Shown: positions 18,053 through 27,845 of the stretch, piece after piece
Layout: each line of letters begins with the position of its first letter
Position numbering within the stretch: the stretch's first letter is position 1
Assembly (NCBI RefSeq): GCF_000265385.1
Contig: NC_018013.1
Span: 2,383,001 to 2,447,000, forward strand
Length of the DNA: 64,000 nt
Source: Aequorivita sublithincola DSM 14238
GTDB lineage: Bacteria; Bacteroidota; Bacteroidia; Flavobacteriales; Flavobacteriaceae
Direction: 5' to 3'
Position numbers and translations under genes: made by a program
The notes under the pieces: generated by a model
What the model was told of the DNA's origin: nothing
The model's database searches: none
Seen by the model: the letters and a program-made list of their open reading frames with translations, nothing else

Positions 18053-18949
18053 ATGAATATGATTCTTAAATTTATTGGGTATTTTTCATTTTCTGTTAGT
18101 TATTCCTTAATGGCTCAAGTGGGTGTAAATACAGATAATCCACAAACCATGCTTGATATTAACGGCAATTTGTCGCTTAATGCTAGCACACTGTCTCTTA
18201 ATGACGGAAGTAATGCTGTCGTAGGAGGTAATTATACTTTTTTTAATATTTCTGGACCTGTTAACAATTTTGAGATAAATACAATTCAACCACTTACCGA
18301 TGTGGATGGTCAAATTATTACATTAGTAAATACGACCTCTAACTCAATGATCTTAGTAGATAATGACGGAGCGGGTACGAATAGTATTTACTGTTCAAAT
18401 GGATCTGATTTGGTTTTAATAGGGATCTACTCAACAGTTACATTACAATATAATAAGACATTGGAACGATGGACTGTATTAAGGCATGTAGATGGAGAAA
18501 GGGCAGGGCAAGGAATGATTTATAATAATAGTGGTAAAACGGATATATCTACTAATTCTAACAATTTTTCAGATATGGGCAGTGATATGTCCATTACTTT
18601 TATTCCAAGAAGTACGATAGTCTATGTAAATATAAGCATCTCTGGAAGTATGGCGGCTCCTGTCAATGCTGATTCTCAAGGTTATGCTGATTTTATGTTA
18701 CGAAAAACGGTTGGTATTATTAATACAGATGTAACTGGTTTTACCACAATTGCAACAGATATAGACTATGGAGTATTGTTAACACCTTGGTATGCAAGAT
18801 TAGCAATGTATCCTGTTACAGTTACTCCAGGAGAATCCACAACATTAAAAATACGTTGGCGTAGAGGTGGTAATAATCCTAATAGATTAGATTGTGCTCC
18901 TACAAGTTTACCAAATAACTCGCATAGAAGTATAACAATCTTTGATTAA
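18053..18949 (+). CDS. Secreted surface protein, intact shorter paralogue
   Basis: This 298-residue protein has a signal peptide (about residues 1-21, ending MAQ), then VGVNTDNPQTMLDINGNLSL and regions that align with both halves of the broken gene upstream: SGKTDISTNSNNFSDMGSDMS, IVYVNISISGSM, DSQGYADF, TTIATD, AMYPVTVTPGE, then HRSITIFD at the end. It lacks about 100 residues present in the middle of its neighbour. I do not recognise a named family. The spacing of 20 bp suggests a tandem duplication in which one copy stayed intact. Confidence 0.75.
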   Translation: MNMILKFIGYFSFSVSYSLMAQVGVNTDNPQTMLDINGNLSLNASTLSLNDGSNAVVGGNYTFFNISGPVNNFEINTIQPLTDVDGQIITLVNTTSNSMILVDNDGAGTNSIYCSNGSDLVLIGIYSTVTLQYNKTLERWTVLRHVDGERAGQGMIYNNSGKTDISTNSNNFSDMGSDMSITFIPRSTIVYVNISISGSMAAPVNADSQGYADFMLRKTVGIINTDVTGFTTIATDIDYGVLLTPWYARLAMYPVTVTPGESTTLKIRWRRGGNNPNRLDCAPTSLPNNSHRSITIFD

Positions 18950-19910
18950 ATAGAAATACCAAATTATTCAAATTTTGTTGAATTATTCTAACCTTTCTGC
19001 TGATTAATTATTAGTATATCTATTAAAGAGTATTTAGGTAAAAATTATCGAATTTATTTTCGCTATGGTGTTACATATACTTATTGCTAAAACATTTTTA
19101 AAAATGCGATGCATACTTTTCCATTGTTTCAAAATTCCTTTCTTCGTTACCAAGAAAAAACTATTACATAATAAATGAAATTGAAAACCGAAGTCTACCA
19201 AAAAGAAAACAATCTTCGCATTGGCAAATTGCTTAAAGAAAGCTTGGCAGTTATTATTCATTTCATCTTACAGCATTATATTCTTCAAAAAGAGGAATTG
19301 GGATTAAGTAGTGCAAAATGATTTAAGATATTTTTACTGCTTTGTATATTTGGTATTAAAATCTATTTGAGTTAACATATTTTGATATTTTAAAATAATA
19401 CTATTACCTGTCCTTATAGGGGTTATAGCTGTTAAAGAAAATGTAGATTTCGAAGAATTTTGACACACTTTTTTAGCAGAGTGCAACTAAGTGCCACCAT
19501 GGTGCAAGTATCATGGGAGTATCGTTGGAGTGGCATGATATGTTGACCTGTCCTTAAATAACTATTCAAGTTAAAGAATAAATCCTGATATTGTTATACA
19601 AATATAACTGATAATACTATAAGAACTATACATCTGTTTTTTCATAGTTAAGATACTTATTATAGTTCTTCCATCTTTTTTTCAAATTCCCTAACTGCAA
19701 ATGCCCTTGATTATGCCGCAAAACTTGAATCGATACTCAACTTCAATTTAAAACCAAACAATACCAAACCTAAAATTCCATAAACAGAATTGTTATTTTG
19801 CTATTGCATTTCCAAAGCATAAATAACAATGAAATTCAAAATTAGTAATCTATAAGATAGTATCAAACATCGAAAACCTTATCTTAGCCACCTCATAAAA
19901 ATCAAAATAC
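18950..19910. other. 961-bp gap with degenerate sequence and no convincing gene
   Basis: The region is AT-rich and carries only short open pieces on the plus strand. Examples are MRCILFHCFKIPFFVTKKK from about 19106 and a 48-residue frame beginning MKLKTEVYQKENNLRIGK at 19174. They follow each other and look like remains of one or more decayed genes, but I cannot name them. A TATATTTG promoter-like sequence lies at 19345-19352. An imperfect palindrome (gtgccaccatggtgc) is near 19491. Confidence 0.4.
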
Positions 19911-20777
19911 GTGGCCCTCAACGACAACGACACTTGGCTCTATGAAATATCCTCTAAAAGAAAAGCCTTCGACCTTAACTTAAAAGAAGTATGGCGCTAC
20001 CGCGACCTCTTGATACTCTTTGTGAAAAGAGATATTACCACTGTCTATAAACAGACTATTTTAGGACCTTTGTGGTACTTTATTCAACCACTATTTACAT
20101 CGGTTATCTTTACATTGGTGTTCAATAATCTTGGTGCTATTAGTACCGGTAAGATACCTCCGTTTCTCTTCAACCTAGCGGGAATTACTGCGTGGAATTA
20201 TTTTACAGCTTGTTTTACGGGTACCTCCAATACTTTTAGGAGTAATGCCGGATTATTTGGAAAAGTGTATTTCCCAAGGGTTATTATGCCTATGTCCATT
20301 ACCATTTCCAACTTGATGAAGTTTGGTATTCAGTTATTGATATTTATTATTTTCTATTTTTATTATTTATTACAGGGTTTTGAGTTAAGTCCGAATTTAC
20401 ATTTATTGCTATTCCCTGTTTATATTGTAATGATGGCGTTATTAGGCTTGGGCTTGGGAATGACCATAAGCTCTATGACCACAAAGTATCGCGACTTGAA
20501 TGTATTGGTAGGTTTTGCAGTTTCGTTGCTTATGTATGTTTCTGCCGTGCCCTATCCGCTATCGGAAGCTCGGAAAAAACTACCAAGCTATGCTGCGGAT
20601 ATAGTAGCGTATAATCCATTGACGCAAATAATTGAAGGTTTTAGATATATGTTATTGAGCACAGGCAGTTTTAGTTGGACAGGATTTTTCTATGTTCTTA
20701 TTGTTAGTCTGGTTTTGTTTTTGGTAGGTTTGGTTATTTTTAATAGAACGGAAAAAACTTTTATAGATACTGTATAA
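19911..20777 (+). CDS. ABC-2 type polysaccharide export permease (Wzm-like)
   Basis: The 288-residue integral membrane protein starts at GTG (MALNDNDTW). It has an amphipathic N-terminal stretch (LNLKEVWRYRDLLILFVKRDITTVYKQT), the GPLWYFIQPLFTSVIFTLVF segment, and about six membrane helices, as in Wzm/TagG permeases. It overlaps the ATPase gene by one base (TAATG), so the two are translationally coupled. Together they move a lipid-linked glycan across the inner membrane. Confidence 0.93.
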   Translation: MALNDNDTWLYEISSKRKAFDLNLKEVWRYRDLLILFVKRDITTVYKQTILGPLWYFIQPLFTSVIFTLVFNNLGAISTGKIPPFLFNLAGITAWNYFTACFTGTSNTFRSNAGLFGKVYFPRVIMPMSITISNLMKFGIQLLIFIIFYFYYLLQGFELSPNLHLLLFPVYIVMMALLGLGLGMTISSMTTKYRDLNVLVGFAVSLLMYVSAVPYPLSEARKKLPSYAADIVAYNPLTQIIEGFRYMLLSTGSFSWTGFFYVLIVSLVLFLVGLVIFNRTEKTFIDTV

Positions 20778-22051
20778 TGGGAATAATTCTAAAAGCCGAA
20801 AACATAAGCAAACAATACCGCCTAGGCACAGTAGGCACGGGAACCATTAAGCATGATTTCAATCGTTTTTGGCATAGAATACGTGGCAAGGAAAACCCAT
20901 ATTTGAAAATAGGGGGGATAAACGATAGGAGCAGTAAAGCGACGGAAGAATATGTTTGGGCATTGCGCGATATAAATTTTGAAGTGCAGGAAGGCGAGGT
21001 TTTAGGAATTATTGGAAAAAACGGTGCAGGGAAATCTACACTTTTAAAAATTCTTTCTCGTGTAACCAGTCCTACCACAGGTGTTATAAAAACAAGAGGA
21101 CGTATAGCTTCATTACTTGAAGTAGGTACAGGTTTTCACTCTGAACTCACAGGCAGGGAAAATATTTATCTCAATGGCGCTATTCTAGGAATGACCAAAA
21201 CTGAAATAGCTTCCAAGATTGACGAGATAATTGAATTTTCAGGCTGCGAACTATATATAGACACTCCCGTAAAACGTTATAGTAGCGGAATGACTGTGCG
21301 TCTTGCCTTTGCAGTGGCAGCACATTTGGAACCTGATATTTTGGTGGTGGACGAAGTGCTTGCTGTTGGTGATGCGGAGTTTCAGAAAAAGGCGATTGGG
21401 AAGATGAAGGATATTAGTAGAGAAGGGGGTCGGACTGTTTTGTTTGTTAGTCATAACATGGCAGCGGTGAAGAGTTTGTGTACTAGGGCGATTGTTTTGG
21501 AGCATGGGAAGACGATTTTTGAAGGTGATACGAATGAAGCTGTTGATTTTTATCTGAACACGAATTTAAATACTGTAAACAAAAAGCTTCTTGATCGAAA
21601 TGATAGAAAAGGAGCAGGAAATTTTATAATTGAAGAAATAAAAAAAATAAATTCTTCTGGAAAGACAAGTGAGATTTTTTTAAGTGGAGATAGTTTAACT
21701 TTTCATATTAAAATTGGGAATAGACTTAAAATTCCAATAAAGGATCTAAGAATGGATTTTGGTCTCAATGATTCGAATGATTTACGGGTCTCATGGTTTA
21801 GTACATCTTTGTTTGAAAAACAATATAATTTTGAAGATTCGGAAAGAATCAAGATTATAATGGAAATTCCTAATATTCCTTTGTATGCCGGATTTTATAC
21901 TCTGACCTCCAATCTCATTGTAAATGGCAATAACGAGGATTGGCTTCCACATGCAGTTAGCTTTGAAATTGAAAATGGTGACTTTTATAGAACTGGAAAG
22001 ATGATGATTTCGCAGCAAGGAAATTTTTTAATTAATCATAAGTTTAAATAA
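20777..22051 (+). CDS. ABC-type polysaccharide export ATPase (Wzt-like) with C-terminal glycan-binding-type domain
   Basis: The 424-residue product has an ABC domain with Walker A GKNGAGKSTLL (about residues 80-90), signature YSSGMTVRLAFAVA, Walker B LVVDEVLAVGD and switch histidine FVSHN. After about residue 260 comes a beta-rich domain (GNFIIEEIKKINSSGKTSEIFLSGDSL and onward) matching the Wzt_C position. In Wzt this domain recognises the modified chain end. The presence of two methyltransferases directly downstream fits a system in which terminal modification marks chains for export; this link is inferred. Confidence 0.92.
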   Translation: MGIILKAENISKQYRLGTVGTGTIKHDFNRFWHRIRGKENPYLKIGGINDRSSKATEEYVWALRDINFEVQEGEVLGIIGKNGAGKSTLLKILSRVTSPTTGVIKTRGRIASLLEVGTGFHSELTGRENIYLNGAILGMTKTEIASKIDEIIEFSGCELYIDTPVKRYSSGMTVRLAFAVAAHLEPDILVVDEVLAVGDAEFQKKAIGKMKDISREGGRTVLFVSHNMAAVKSLCTRAIVLEHGKTIFEGDTNEAVDFYLNTNLNTVNKKLLDRNDRKGAGNFIIEEIKKINSSGKTSEIFLSGDSLTFHIKIGNRLKIPIKDLRMDFGLNDSNDLRVSWFSTSLFEKQYNFEDSERIKIIMEIPNIPLYAGFYTLTSNLIVNGNNEDWLPHAVSFEIENGDFYRTGKMMISQQGNFLINHKFK

Positions 22052-22785
22052 TGAAAATAACCTCATACATAAAGAAATTCATTAAAAATAGTAATGAGAG
22101 TTTTCTGGAATTAAAGAATAACTCTAAAAAGTCAGATGATATTTATTCAATGGCTATTTTACAGCCCTTATTAACGGACTTACCTTATTTGCCTTTTAAT
22201 GGGGGAGCATTGAGACCATTTGGAATGGCATACGTTTTAAACGAGATTATAATAAATCAGCGACGGTTAATTTTGGAGTTTGGCTCAGGTTTGTCCACTA
22301 TATTAATGGCTCGATTGATAAAGAAGAATAACTTACAAACTCAGATTTTTACTTTTGAACATAACAAAAAGTGGGCCTCGATTATTGAAACTTATTTAGA
22401 AAGAGAAAATTTGTCAAGAATTGTTCAAGTTATTAATACTGATTTAAAGAAAGTGGATACGTCTTTAGGCGCCGTTAAATGGTACGATCCATCTGTGTTT
22501 GAAAAAACCCTTGCCAACTATAAATTTGATCTAGTCTTGATAGATGGACCTCCGGCCAATTTAAAGGAATTGGAATATTCGAGACTTCCAGGGTTAACTA
22601 ATATAGAAAATAATTTAGCTCCAGATTTTTGTATAATTCTAGATGATATAAATCGTAAAGGAGAACAAGAAGTTGCTAAGAATTATCATGCTTTAAATCA
22701 GGAGCTGACATTTACAACGGTAAGTCAAACTATCGGAGTATTTAGAACCAAAAATGATTTTAATCCAATTCCAATTCATTATTAA
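22051..22785 (+). CDS. SAM-dependent methyltransferase-like protein
   Basis: The 244-residue cytoplasmic protein shows a class I methyltransferase core: LILEFGSGLSTILMARL (SAM glycine motif), FTFEHNKKWASII (acidic motif II), FDLVLIDGPPANLKE, and CIILDDINR. Its start overlaps the Wzt-like stop (TAATG), so it is part of the export operon. A role in methylating the glycan is likely from context, but no substrate can be deduced. Confidence 0.7.
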   Translation: MKITSYIKKFIKNSNESFLELKNNSKKSDDIYSMAILQPLLTDLPYLPFNGGALRPFGMAYVLNEIIINQRRLILEFGSGLSTILMARLIKKNNLQTQIFTFEHNKKWASIIETYLERENLSRIVQVINTDLKKVDTSLGAVKWYDPSVFEKTLANYKFDLVLIDGPPANLKELEYSRLPGLTNIENNLAPDFCIILDDINRKGEQEVAKNYHALNQELTFTTVSQTIGVFRTKNDFNPIPIHY

Positions 22786-22797
22786 ATATTCTCTCAG

Positions 22798-23559
22798 TTG
22801 AAAATAGCGATATACACGAGTATTTTTGGAGATAAGGATGAAATACGATCGCCACTGAATTATAGGAAATCAGCTTATATAGACTATTATCTTATTACAG
22901 ACAATCGGGAATCTATTCCTCTTGATTATAATATTATTTATAAAGAACCTATTTTTGATGATATAACCAAAAATGCAAGATATTACAAAATAAACGGACT
23001 GGAGATATTTAAAAACTATGATTATGTCATTTGGCATGATGCCAACTTACAAATTGTAGATAACGAAATAATGAATATTTTAGATTATGTATGGAATAAG
23101 GGTATTGCTTTCTTTCAACATCCAGAACGAAATTGTACCTACGATGAGGCAATAAAATGCATTGAATTAGAAAAGGATTATCCTTTTAAAATATTTAGAC
23201 AAATTTATTTTTATTTCAAGTTGGGATTGAAAAATGACACGGGACTATATGCCACAGGACTATTTGTGAAAAACAATAAACTTGCAGATTCAAGCTTTTT
23301 ATATTTTTGGTGGAATGAGATAAAATCGAATTCTCGAAGAGATCAACTTTCTCTTCCTTATGCTTTAAAGAAATATAATATTAGACCAGGAGTAATAGAA
23401 GGTGATATTCGTAATAATAAGTATTCGTTTTTCCATCAACATAAGCACCGGGAATATAGGTTTTTATCGACAGGAAAATCGAAACTCGTTTTTGAGCCTT
23501 CAAAGTTCTTAACAATAAAACTTATTCAATTATTTAAAAGATTGAATAAACTGGATTAA
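22798..23559 (+). CDS. DUF616-like putative glycosyltransferase
   Basis: The 253-residue protein starts at TTG (MKIAIYTSIFGDKDEIRSP). The opening AIYTSIFGDKD, the segment KNARYYKINGLEIFKNYDYVIWHDANLQI and a later DQLSLPYAL motif are features of DUF616 proteins. These are GT-A-fold putative glycosyltransferases found in surface-polysaccharide loci and in plants. The D in WHDANL is the likely metal-binding position. It lies 12 bp after the methyltransferase and 2 bp before the next gene. Confidence 0.75.
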   Translation: MKIAIYTSIFGDKDEIRSPLNYRKSAYIDYYLITDNRESIPLDYNIIYKEPIFDDITKNARYYKINGLEIFKNYDYVIWHDANLQIVDNEIMNILDYVWNKGIAFFQHPERNCTYDEAIKCIELEKDYPFKIFRQIYFYFKLGLKNDTGLYATGLFVKNNKLADSSFLYFWWNEIKSNSRRDQLSLPYALKKYNIRPGVIEGDIRNNKYSFFHQHKHREYRFLSTGKSKLVFEPSKFLTIKLIQLFKRLNKLD

Positions 23560-23561
23560 TT

Positions 23562-24230
23562 ATGAGTGACAATATCGAATATAACAAGTCTTACATAGGT
23601 TTACGTCAGGACTTACTAAAATATATTGAGGGGAAATCCAATATTGTTTTGGACGTGGGTTGCGCGTTAGGAATAAATGGTAAGTTTTTACTCGATAGTA
23701 ATATAGCGGATCAAGTTTATGGAATTGAATATGATTTTGGCATGGCAAGGCAAGCTGAAAAATTCAATACTAAAGTGTTTTGTGGTGATTTAAATGATGC
23801 CAGTTTTATTGAATCCATTTTAAATTCAAATAATTCTTTCGACTACATAATATTTGGAGATATTTTAGAACATCTTTTTGATCCATTAAAAGTACTTGCA
23901 GAATTGAAATCAATGTTAAAACCACATGGAACTATTATTATTTCAGTACCAAATATCGGGCATATCGAATTATTTATTCAAATTTTTATTAAAGGAACTT
24001 GGCCTAAAAACGAGAGAGGTATTTTTGATAAGACCCATTTAAGATGGTTCACCCGCAAAGATGTGTTTAGTTTGGCTGGATCCGCCAATTTAGAAGTGAT
24101 AAAATATGAACGTAAGTTTAGAGCCAGAGATGCTATAGGTTCTCGATTTACGTGGAAAACTAAATTGTTAAAATTAATTAATAAAGATCTTGTCACTTTT
24201 CAGCACATTATAGTTTGTAAACATGCCTAA
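23562..24230 (+). CDS. SAM-dependent methyltransferase (Methyltransf_23-like)
   Basis: The 222-residue protein shows NIVLDVGCALGINGKFL (SAM motif I), VYGIEYD (motif II), FDYIIFGDILEHLFDPLKVL and GTIIISVPNIGH. The HLRWFTRKDVFSLAGSANLEV segment is typical of glycan-locus methyltransferases related to UbiG-like proteins. It overlaps the next glycosyltransferase by 8 bp. The methyl acceptor is unknown. Confidence 0.85.
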   Translation: MSDNIEYNKSYIGLRQDLLKYIEGKSNIVLDVGCALGINGKFLLDSNIADQVYGIEYDFGMARQAEKFNTKVFCGDLNDASFIESILNSNNSFDYIIFGDILEHLFDPLKVLAELKSMLKPHGTIIISVPNIGHIELFIQIFIKGTWPKNERGIFDKTHLRWFTRKDVFSLAGSANLEVIKYERKFRARDAIGSRFTWKTKLLKLINKDLVTFQHIIVCKHA

Positions 24231-25152
24231 TTTAACATATATTATAATCGTCACCTACAACGGCATCCCTTGGATAAAACGATGTTTAGATAGTTGTAAT
24301 GAGTATAATGTTATAGTAATTGATAACGCTTCCCATGACGAAACTACTACCTTTATAGAAACCAACTACCCAGATGTAATACAACTAAAACAAGATAAAA
24401 ATTTGGGTTTTGGCCAAGCCAACAATCTGGGTATAATCCACGCTCTAAACAACGGTGCGGAATACGTGTTTTTATTAAACCAAGATGCCTATCTGCAGAA
24501 AAACACTTTAAAAATTCTTATTGAGACCAATCAAAATAACCCAAAGTTTGGAATTCTAAGCCCTATACATTTGAATGGAGAAGGAAAAAGACTAGATAAA
24601 AATTTCTCTAACTATGTTGCTTATAGAAACAATCCCGATTTTTACTCAGATTTTATACTGGAAAAATCATTAAGTAATGTTTATGAAGTGCCTTTTGTTA
24701 ATGCCGCAGGATGGTTATTAACCCGTGGAATATTGGAATCCGTAGGGGGCTTTGATCCGATTTTCTTTCATTATGGAGAGGATGATAACTATTGTCAACG
24801 TGCAATTTATCATGGTTTTAAAATTGGGGTGGTACCTACTGCCTTTATGCTCCATGATAGGGAAGATAGATTAGTTACTCACATAGAACATGGGTCATCG
24901 CAATATTTGGATAAGTTAGAAAAATCGGTTAAAATTAAATTTGGAAATATCAATTTGGAGAATGATGCCGAGTTGGATGCCTTAATTGTAAAAAGAACCA
25001 AAAGTAAAAACAGGGCTTATATCAAACTCGAGTTCACTAAGGTTACATTTCTGAAAAAGGAAATAGCACTTTTGAAAAGTTTAAAGAACCAAATTTATAG
25101 TAGTAAGAAGCAAGGTAAAATTTCGGGTACGAATTATTTGAGTGATTTCTAG
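24223..25152 (+). CDS. Glycosyltransferase family 2 (rhamnosyltransferase-like)
   Basis: The 309-residue GT-A enzyme opens YIIIVTYNGIPWIKRCLDS, followed by VIDNASHDETT, LGFGQANNLGI and FLLNQDAYL (DxD-like NQD metal site). The VNAAGWLLTRGILESVGGFDP and YGEDDNYCQRA segments carry the catalytic-type ED. This pattern is that of WbbL-like GT2 enzymes; the sugar is not deducible. Confidence 0.9.
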   Translation: MPNLTYIIIVTYNGIPWIKRCLDSCNEYNVIVIDNASHDETTTFIETNYPDVIQLKQDKNLGFGQANNLGIIHALNNGAEYVFLLNQDAYLQKNTLKILIETNQNNPKFGILSPIHLNGEGKRLDKNFSNYVAYRNNPDFYSDFILEKSLSNVYEVPFVNAAGWLLTRGILESVGGFDPIFFHYGEDDNYCQRAIYHGFKIGVVPTAFMLHDREDRLVTHIEHGSSQYLDKLEKSVKIKFGNINLENDAELDALIVKRTKSKNRAYIKLEFTKVTFLKKEIALLKSLKNQIYSSKKQGKISGTNYLSDF

Positions 25153-25186
25153 TAGTTCTGGAGAGTTTGTCTTATTGTTGCTCTAA

Positions 25187-25285
25187 AAATATATTCGTGA
25201 TGATGCTTTTAAAGAGATGCAACAATTAATCTTTTCTGATTTTCGTGCACCATTTCGGTTTCAGCCACTTCAAGCCTTTAATTAA
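25187..25285 (+). pseudogene. Possible C-terminal remnant of a lost gene
   Basis: A frame without a start codon, open from 25187 to a TAA at 25283-25285, reads RDDAFKEMQQLIFSDF and then APFRFQPLQAFN. It looks protein-like but is only 32 codons, lies in a 190-bp gap between two GT2 genes, and I cannot name a parent family. Confidence 0.25.
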
Positions 25286-25342
25286 CAAATCTCCAAATAT
25301 GATTCTTCTTTCTAATCTCTTTTTCATTATTTTTGAAAATAA

Positions 25343-26281
25343 ATGATTTATCCTGTGACAGCTGAAAAACCACTGGTTTCAATAATCATCCCAACCTACA
25401 ACCGCGCCCATTTAATTGGGGAGACGCTGGATTCTGTTTTGGCACAAACTTACCAGAATTGGGAGTGTATTGTGGTGGATGATTGGAGTACGGATAATAC
25501 AGATGATGTGCTGGCAGGGTATATGGCCAAGGATGCTAGATTTCAATATCATCATAGACCAAAAGGTAGATTGCAGGGAGGGAATGCTGCGCGTAATTAT
25601 GGATTTGAGTTGAGCAAGGGAGACTATATAGCATTCTTAGATTCTGATGATCTTTTTCATAAAATGGCTTTAAGTATAAAAATAGGTTTGATTTCTGTTT
25701 ATAAAAGTGATGTTGTTATTTCACAACATACGATTCTATTAACGGAGTTGCGAATAGATGAAAAGAGATCACCAATTATTATTGAGAATTCCACTTTTGA
25801 TATAGGTTTTATTTTATCGAGAAATACAATAATTACTTCCGACCCTTTAATTAATAGACAGTTATTGGAAACCGTCAGGTTTGATGAACACTTAAAAAGA
25901 TTTCAGGATCACGAGTTTTTTATCCGCTTATTTCGACAAAATTTGAATTTGTGTCTTATTCAAGATAAATTATATTTTCATAGACCAAACAATAATAGTA
26001 TATCTGCACAGACAATTGCTGCGGATAAAGTAATGATAGATGCACAAGTGGCGATACATAAACAAATGACTTTGTTTTATCAGAATGAACGTCTTGTTAT
26101 AATGGAGTATCGAAGAAAGGCACGTAAAATGTACAAAGGTCTCGTCAAAAATGGTCATATTAGAAGAGTTCTAGAAAATTTTAAATTTTTTAAAAATAAC
26201 TTTAACCATACCTACATTGTATTTACTTTATTTTTTTTAGCAAATATTATTTTTAAAAGAGGTTTTGATAGAATGAAATAA
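25343..26281 (+). CDS. Glycosyltransferase family 2
   Basis: The 312-residue GT-A enzyme opens VSIIIPTYNRAHLIGETLDSVLAQTY, with VVDDWSTDNTDDV, GGNAARNYG, and FLDSDDLF as the DxD metal site. A later segment, KRFQDHEFFIRLF, carries the acid. The C-terminus is hydrophobic and basic and may associate with the membrane. It lies in the same operon as the preceding genes despite a 190-bp gap that holds a possible gene remnant. Confidence 0.9.
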   Translation: MIYPVTAEKPLVSIIIPTYNRAHLIGETLDSVLAQTYQNWECIVVDDWSTDNTDDVLAGYMAKDARFQYHHRPKGRLQGGNAARNYGFELSKGDYIAFLDSDDLFHKMALSIKIGLISVYKSDVVISQHTILLTELRIDEKRSPIIIENSTFDIGFILSRNTIITSDPLINRQLLETVRFDEHLKRFQDHEFFIRLFRQNLNLCLIQDKLYFHRPNNNSISAQTIAADKVMIDAQVAIHKQMTLFYQNERLVIMEYRRKARKMYKGLVKNGHIRRVLENFKFFKNNFNHTYIVFTLFFLANIIFKRGFDRMK

Positions 26282-26352
26282 CATAAGTTAGAATTTGAAA
26301 TTTTGACATAATTCTGACACTTTTTTTTAATATTTTATCAATATAATGTTAA

Positions 26353-26820
26353 ATGAAAAGAGAACAAATATCCCTTTTCCATCCCTTTACGGCCAAAACA
26401 ATTGGCCTAGGCGAATTAGATCTTTTCTTTTCGTGCAGCACGTCCCATAAAAAAGCATTGTTAAAATTGCAAGAAAACGGCCAAGATTCCCACCAAGAAT
26501 ATTACTTAGACAAATGGCTTTGGAAAGATGGTAAAATGTTGGAACTTAAAAATAGAGAACCAATAAACGAGGTTATGTATTTGCATTTTATAAACTGGAA
26601 ACGGACGATGACGTTTAGTGAGGTAAAATATAAGGACAATCCACAGCAGTTTTATATAAGCTACAGTGGAATGCACTACGAACCACATTCTAATTTTGCC
26701 CAAATAGTGAATGGAGTTAAGAATGTTTATAGTGGATATTACGTAATATTAAAAAGAAAGGCCATTCTTAAAAGAGTGAAAATATTAAATAAAAAGATTA
26801 AAAATTTGTTTAAAGTATAA
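26353..26820 (+). CDS. Chimeric or truncated glycosyltransferase-related protein
   Basis: Residues 1-42 (ISLFHPFTAKTIGLGELDLFFSCSTSHKKALLKLQ) closely match the N-terminus of the GT4 gene at 28973 (ISLLHPFSAKAIGLSERDIFFSHS and on) at protein and DNA level. From about residue 48 the sequence is unrelated to that gene. It reads DKWLWKDGKMLELKNREPINEVMYLHFINWKRTM, which resembles the C-terminal tail of DUF6625-type glycosyltransferase-like proteins. At 155 residues it has neither a complete GT-A nor GT-B fold. I infer a fusion of two gene ends by deletion; it is probably inactive. Confidence 0.55.
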   Translation: MKREQISLFHPFTAKTIGLGELDLFFSCSTSHKKALLKLQENGQDSHQEYYLDKWLWKDGKMLELKNREPINEVMYLHFINWKRTMTFSEVKYKDNPQQFYISYSGMHYEPHSNFAQIVNGVKNVYSGYYVILKRKAILKRVKILNKKIKNLFKV

Positions 26821-26823
26821 CTC

Positions 26824-27834
26824 GTGTTTGGAACATTAAGAACTTTATTGGCTATTAACGTAGTATTGCTTCATATTTTTAGCATCCCAACTTTAGGGAA
26901 TTATTCAGTTTCCTTCTTTTTTCTGCTTTCTGGTTTTTTAATGACCTTGATAATTCACGAAACTTATGGATATTCGTTTATAGGGTTTAGGGTTTTTTGG
27001 CTGAATAGGATTTTACGCCTTTATCCTATTTATCTAAGTATTTTGTTTATCACTATTGTATTAGTTTTTATTTTTCCGGAAATAGTATTAAGACATTCTT
27101 CCATTAAAATCCCAGATACAATAATTGAATGGTTCGCAAACTTAACCATGATTTTTCCAAATGTTGTGCCCCATAGATTCAACCCAAGATTGGTTCCAAC
27201 CGCTTGGGCTCTAACCAATGAATTGTTGTTTTATTTATTGATTTCATTTGGGATTTCAAAAACATTAAAAAGAACATTAATATGGTTGGTTTTAAGTATT
27301 GCGTATTATATTGGCACTTATATTTTTTATGACATCGCTACTTATAGATACAGTGCTGTATTTGCTTCGTCCTTGCCTTTTGCAATGGGAGCTGTATTAT
27401 ACTGGATTGTAAAATTTAATCCAATAAAAAAAGTTCCCCTTGCAAGCATATTACTAGTGTATTTAATATTTATTCTTAATGCGCATTTCAAATACACATA
27501 TACAGACCTTTTAAAAGAAATTTCCATCTATATCAACATGCTTGTAGCTTTTATTTTGATTTACTTATTATACCATATTAAAATTTCAAATAAGTGGAAA
27601 AAATGGGATCAATATATTGGTATGTATAGTTATCCTATTTATTTATCTCATTATTTGGTGGCAATATTATATGTGGCTTTTATTAACTTCGGGGTACATA
27701 AAAATAACTTTAAGATGCATTATGTTGCATTACCATTTTATGGACTCTTTTTATTTATTTTTTGCTTTTTAATAGTTCGTTACATTGATATTAACGTTAA
27801 CAAATTAAAAACAAAGGTTAAAAAAACCTTATAA
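26824..27834 (+). CDS. Membrane O-acyltransferase (acyltransferase 3 family)
   Basis: The 336-residue protein has about ten membrane helices. It starts at GTG with MFGTLRTLLAINVVLLHIFSIP, carrying the conserved His of the family (VLLHIF), followed by SVSFFFLLSGFLM and RFNRILRLYPIYL-type motifs (WLNRILRLYPIYLS). PTAWALTNELLFYL and YSYPIYLSHYLVA are also typical. These enzymes acetylate or otherwise acylate surface glycans from the cytoplasmic side. It follows 3 bp after the chimeric gene. Confidence 0.9.
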   Translation: MFGTLRTLLAINVVLLHIFSIPTLGNYSVSFFFLLSGFLMTLIIHETYGYSFIGFRVFWLNRILRLYPIYLSILFITIVLVFIFPEIVLRHSSIKIPDTIIEWFANLTMIFPNVVPHRFNPRLVPTAWALTNELLFYLLISFGISKTLKRTLIWLVLSIAYYIGTYIFYDIATYRYSAVFASSLPFAMGAVLYWIVKFNPIKKVPLASILLVYLIFILNAHFKYTYTDLLKEISIYINMLVAFILIYLLYHIKISNKWKKWDQYIGMYSYPIYLSHYLVAILYVAFINFGVHKNNFKMHYVALPFYGLFLFIFCFLIVRYIDINVNKLKTKVKKTL

Positions 27835-27845
27835 TAAAATTTATT

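Noticed and set aside
19034..19261. Minus-strand frame of 75 codons in the 961-bp gap
   Set aside because: Composition is that of an antisense reading, and plus-strand fragments in the same place look more protein-like; neither is convincing.
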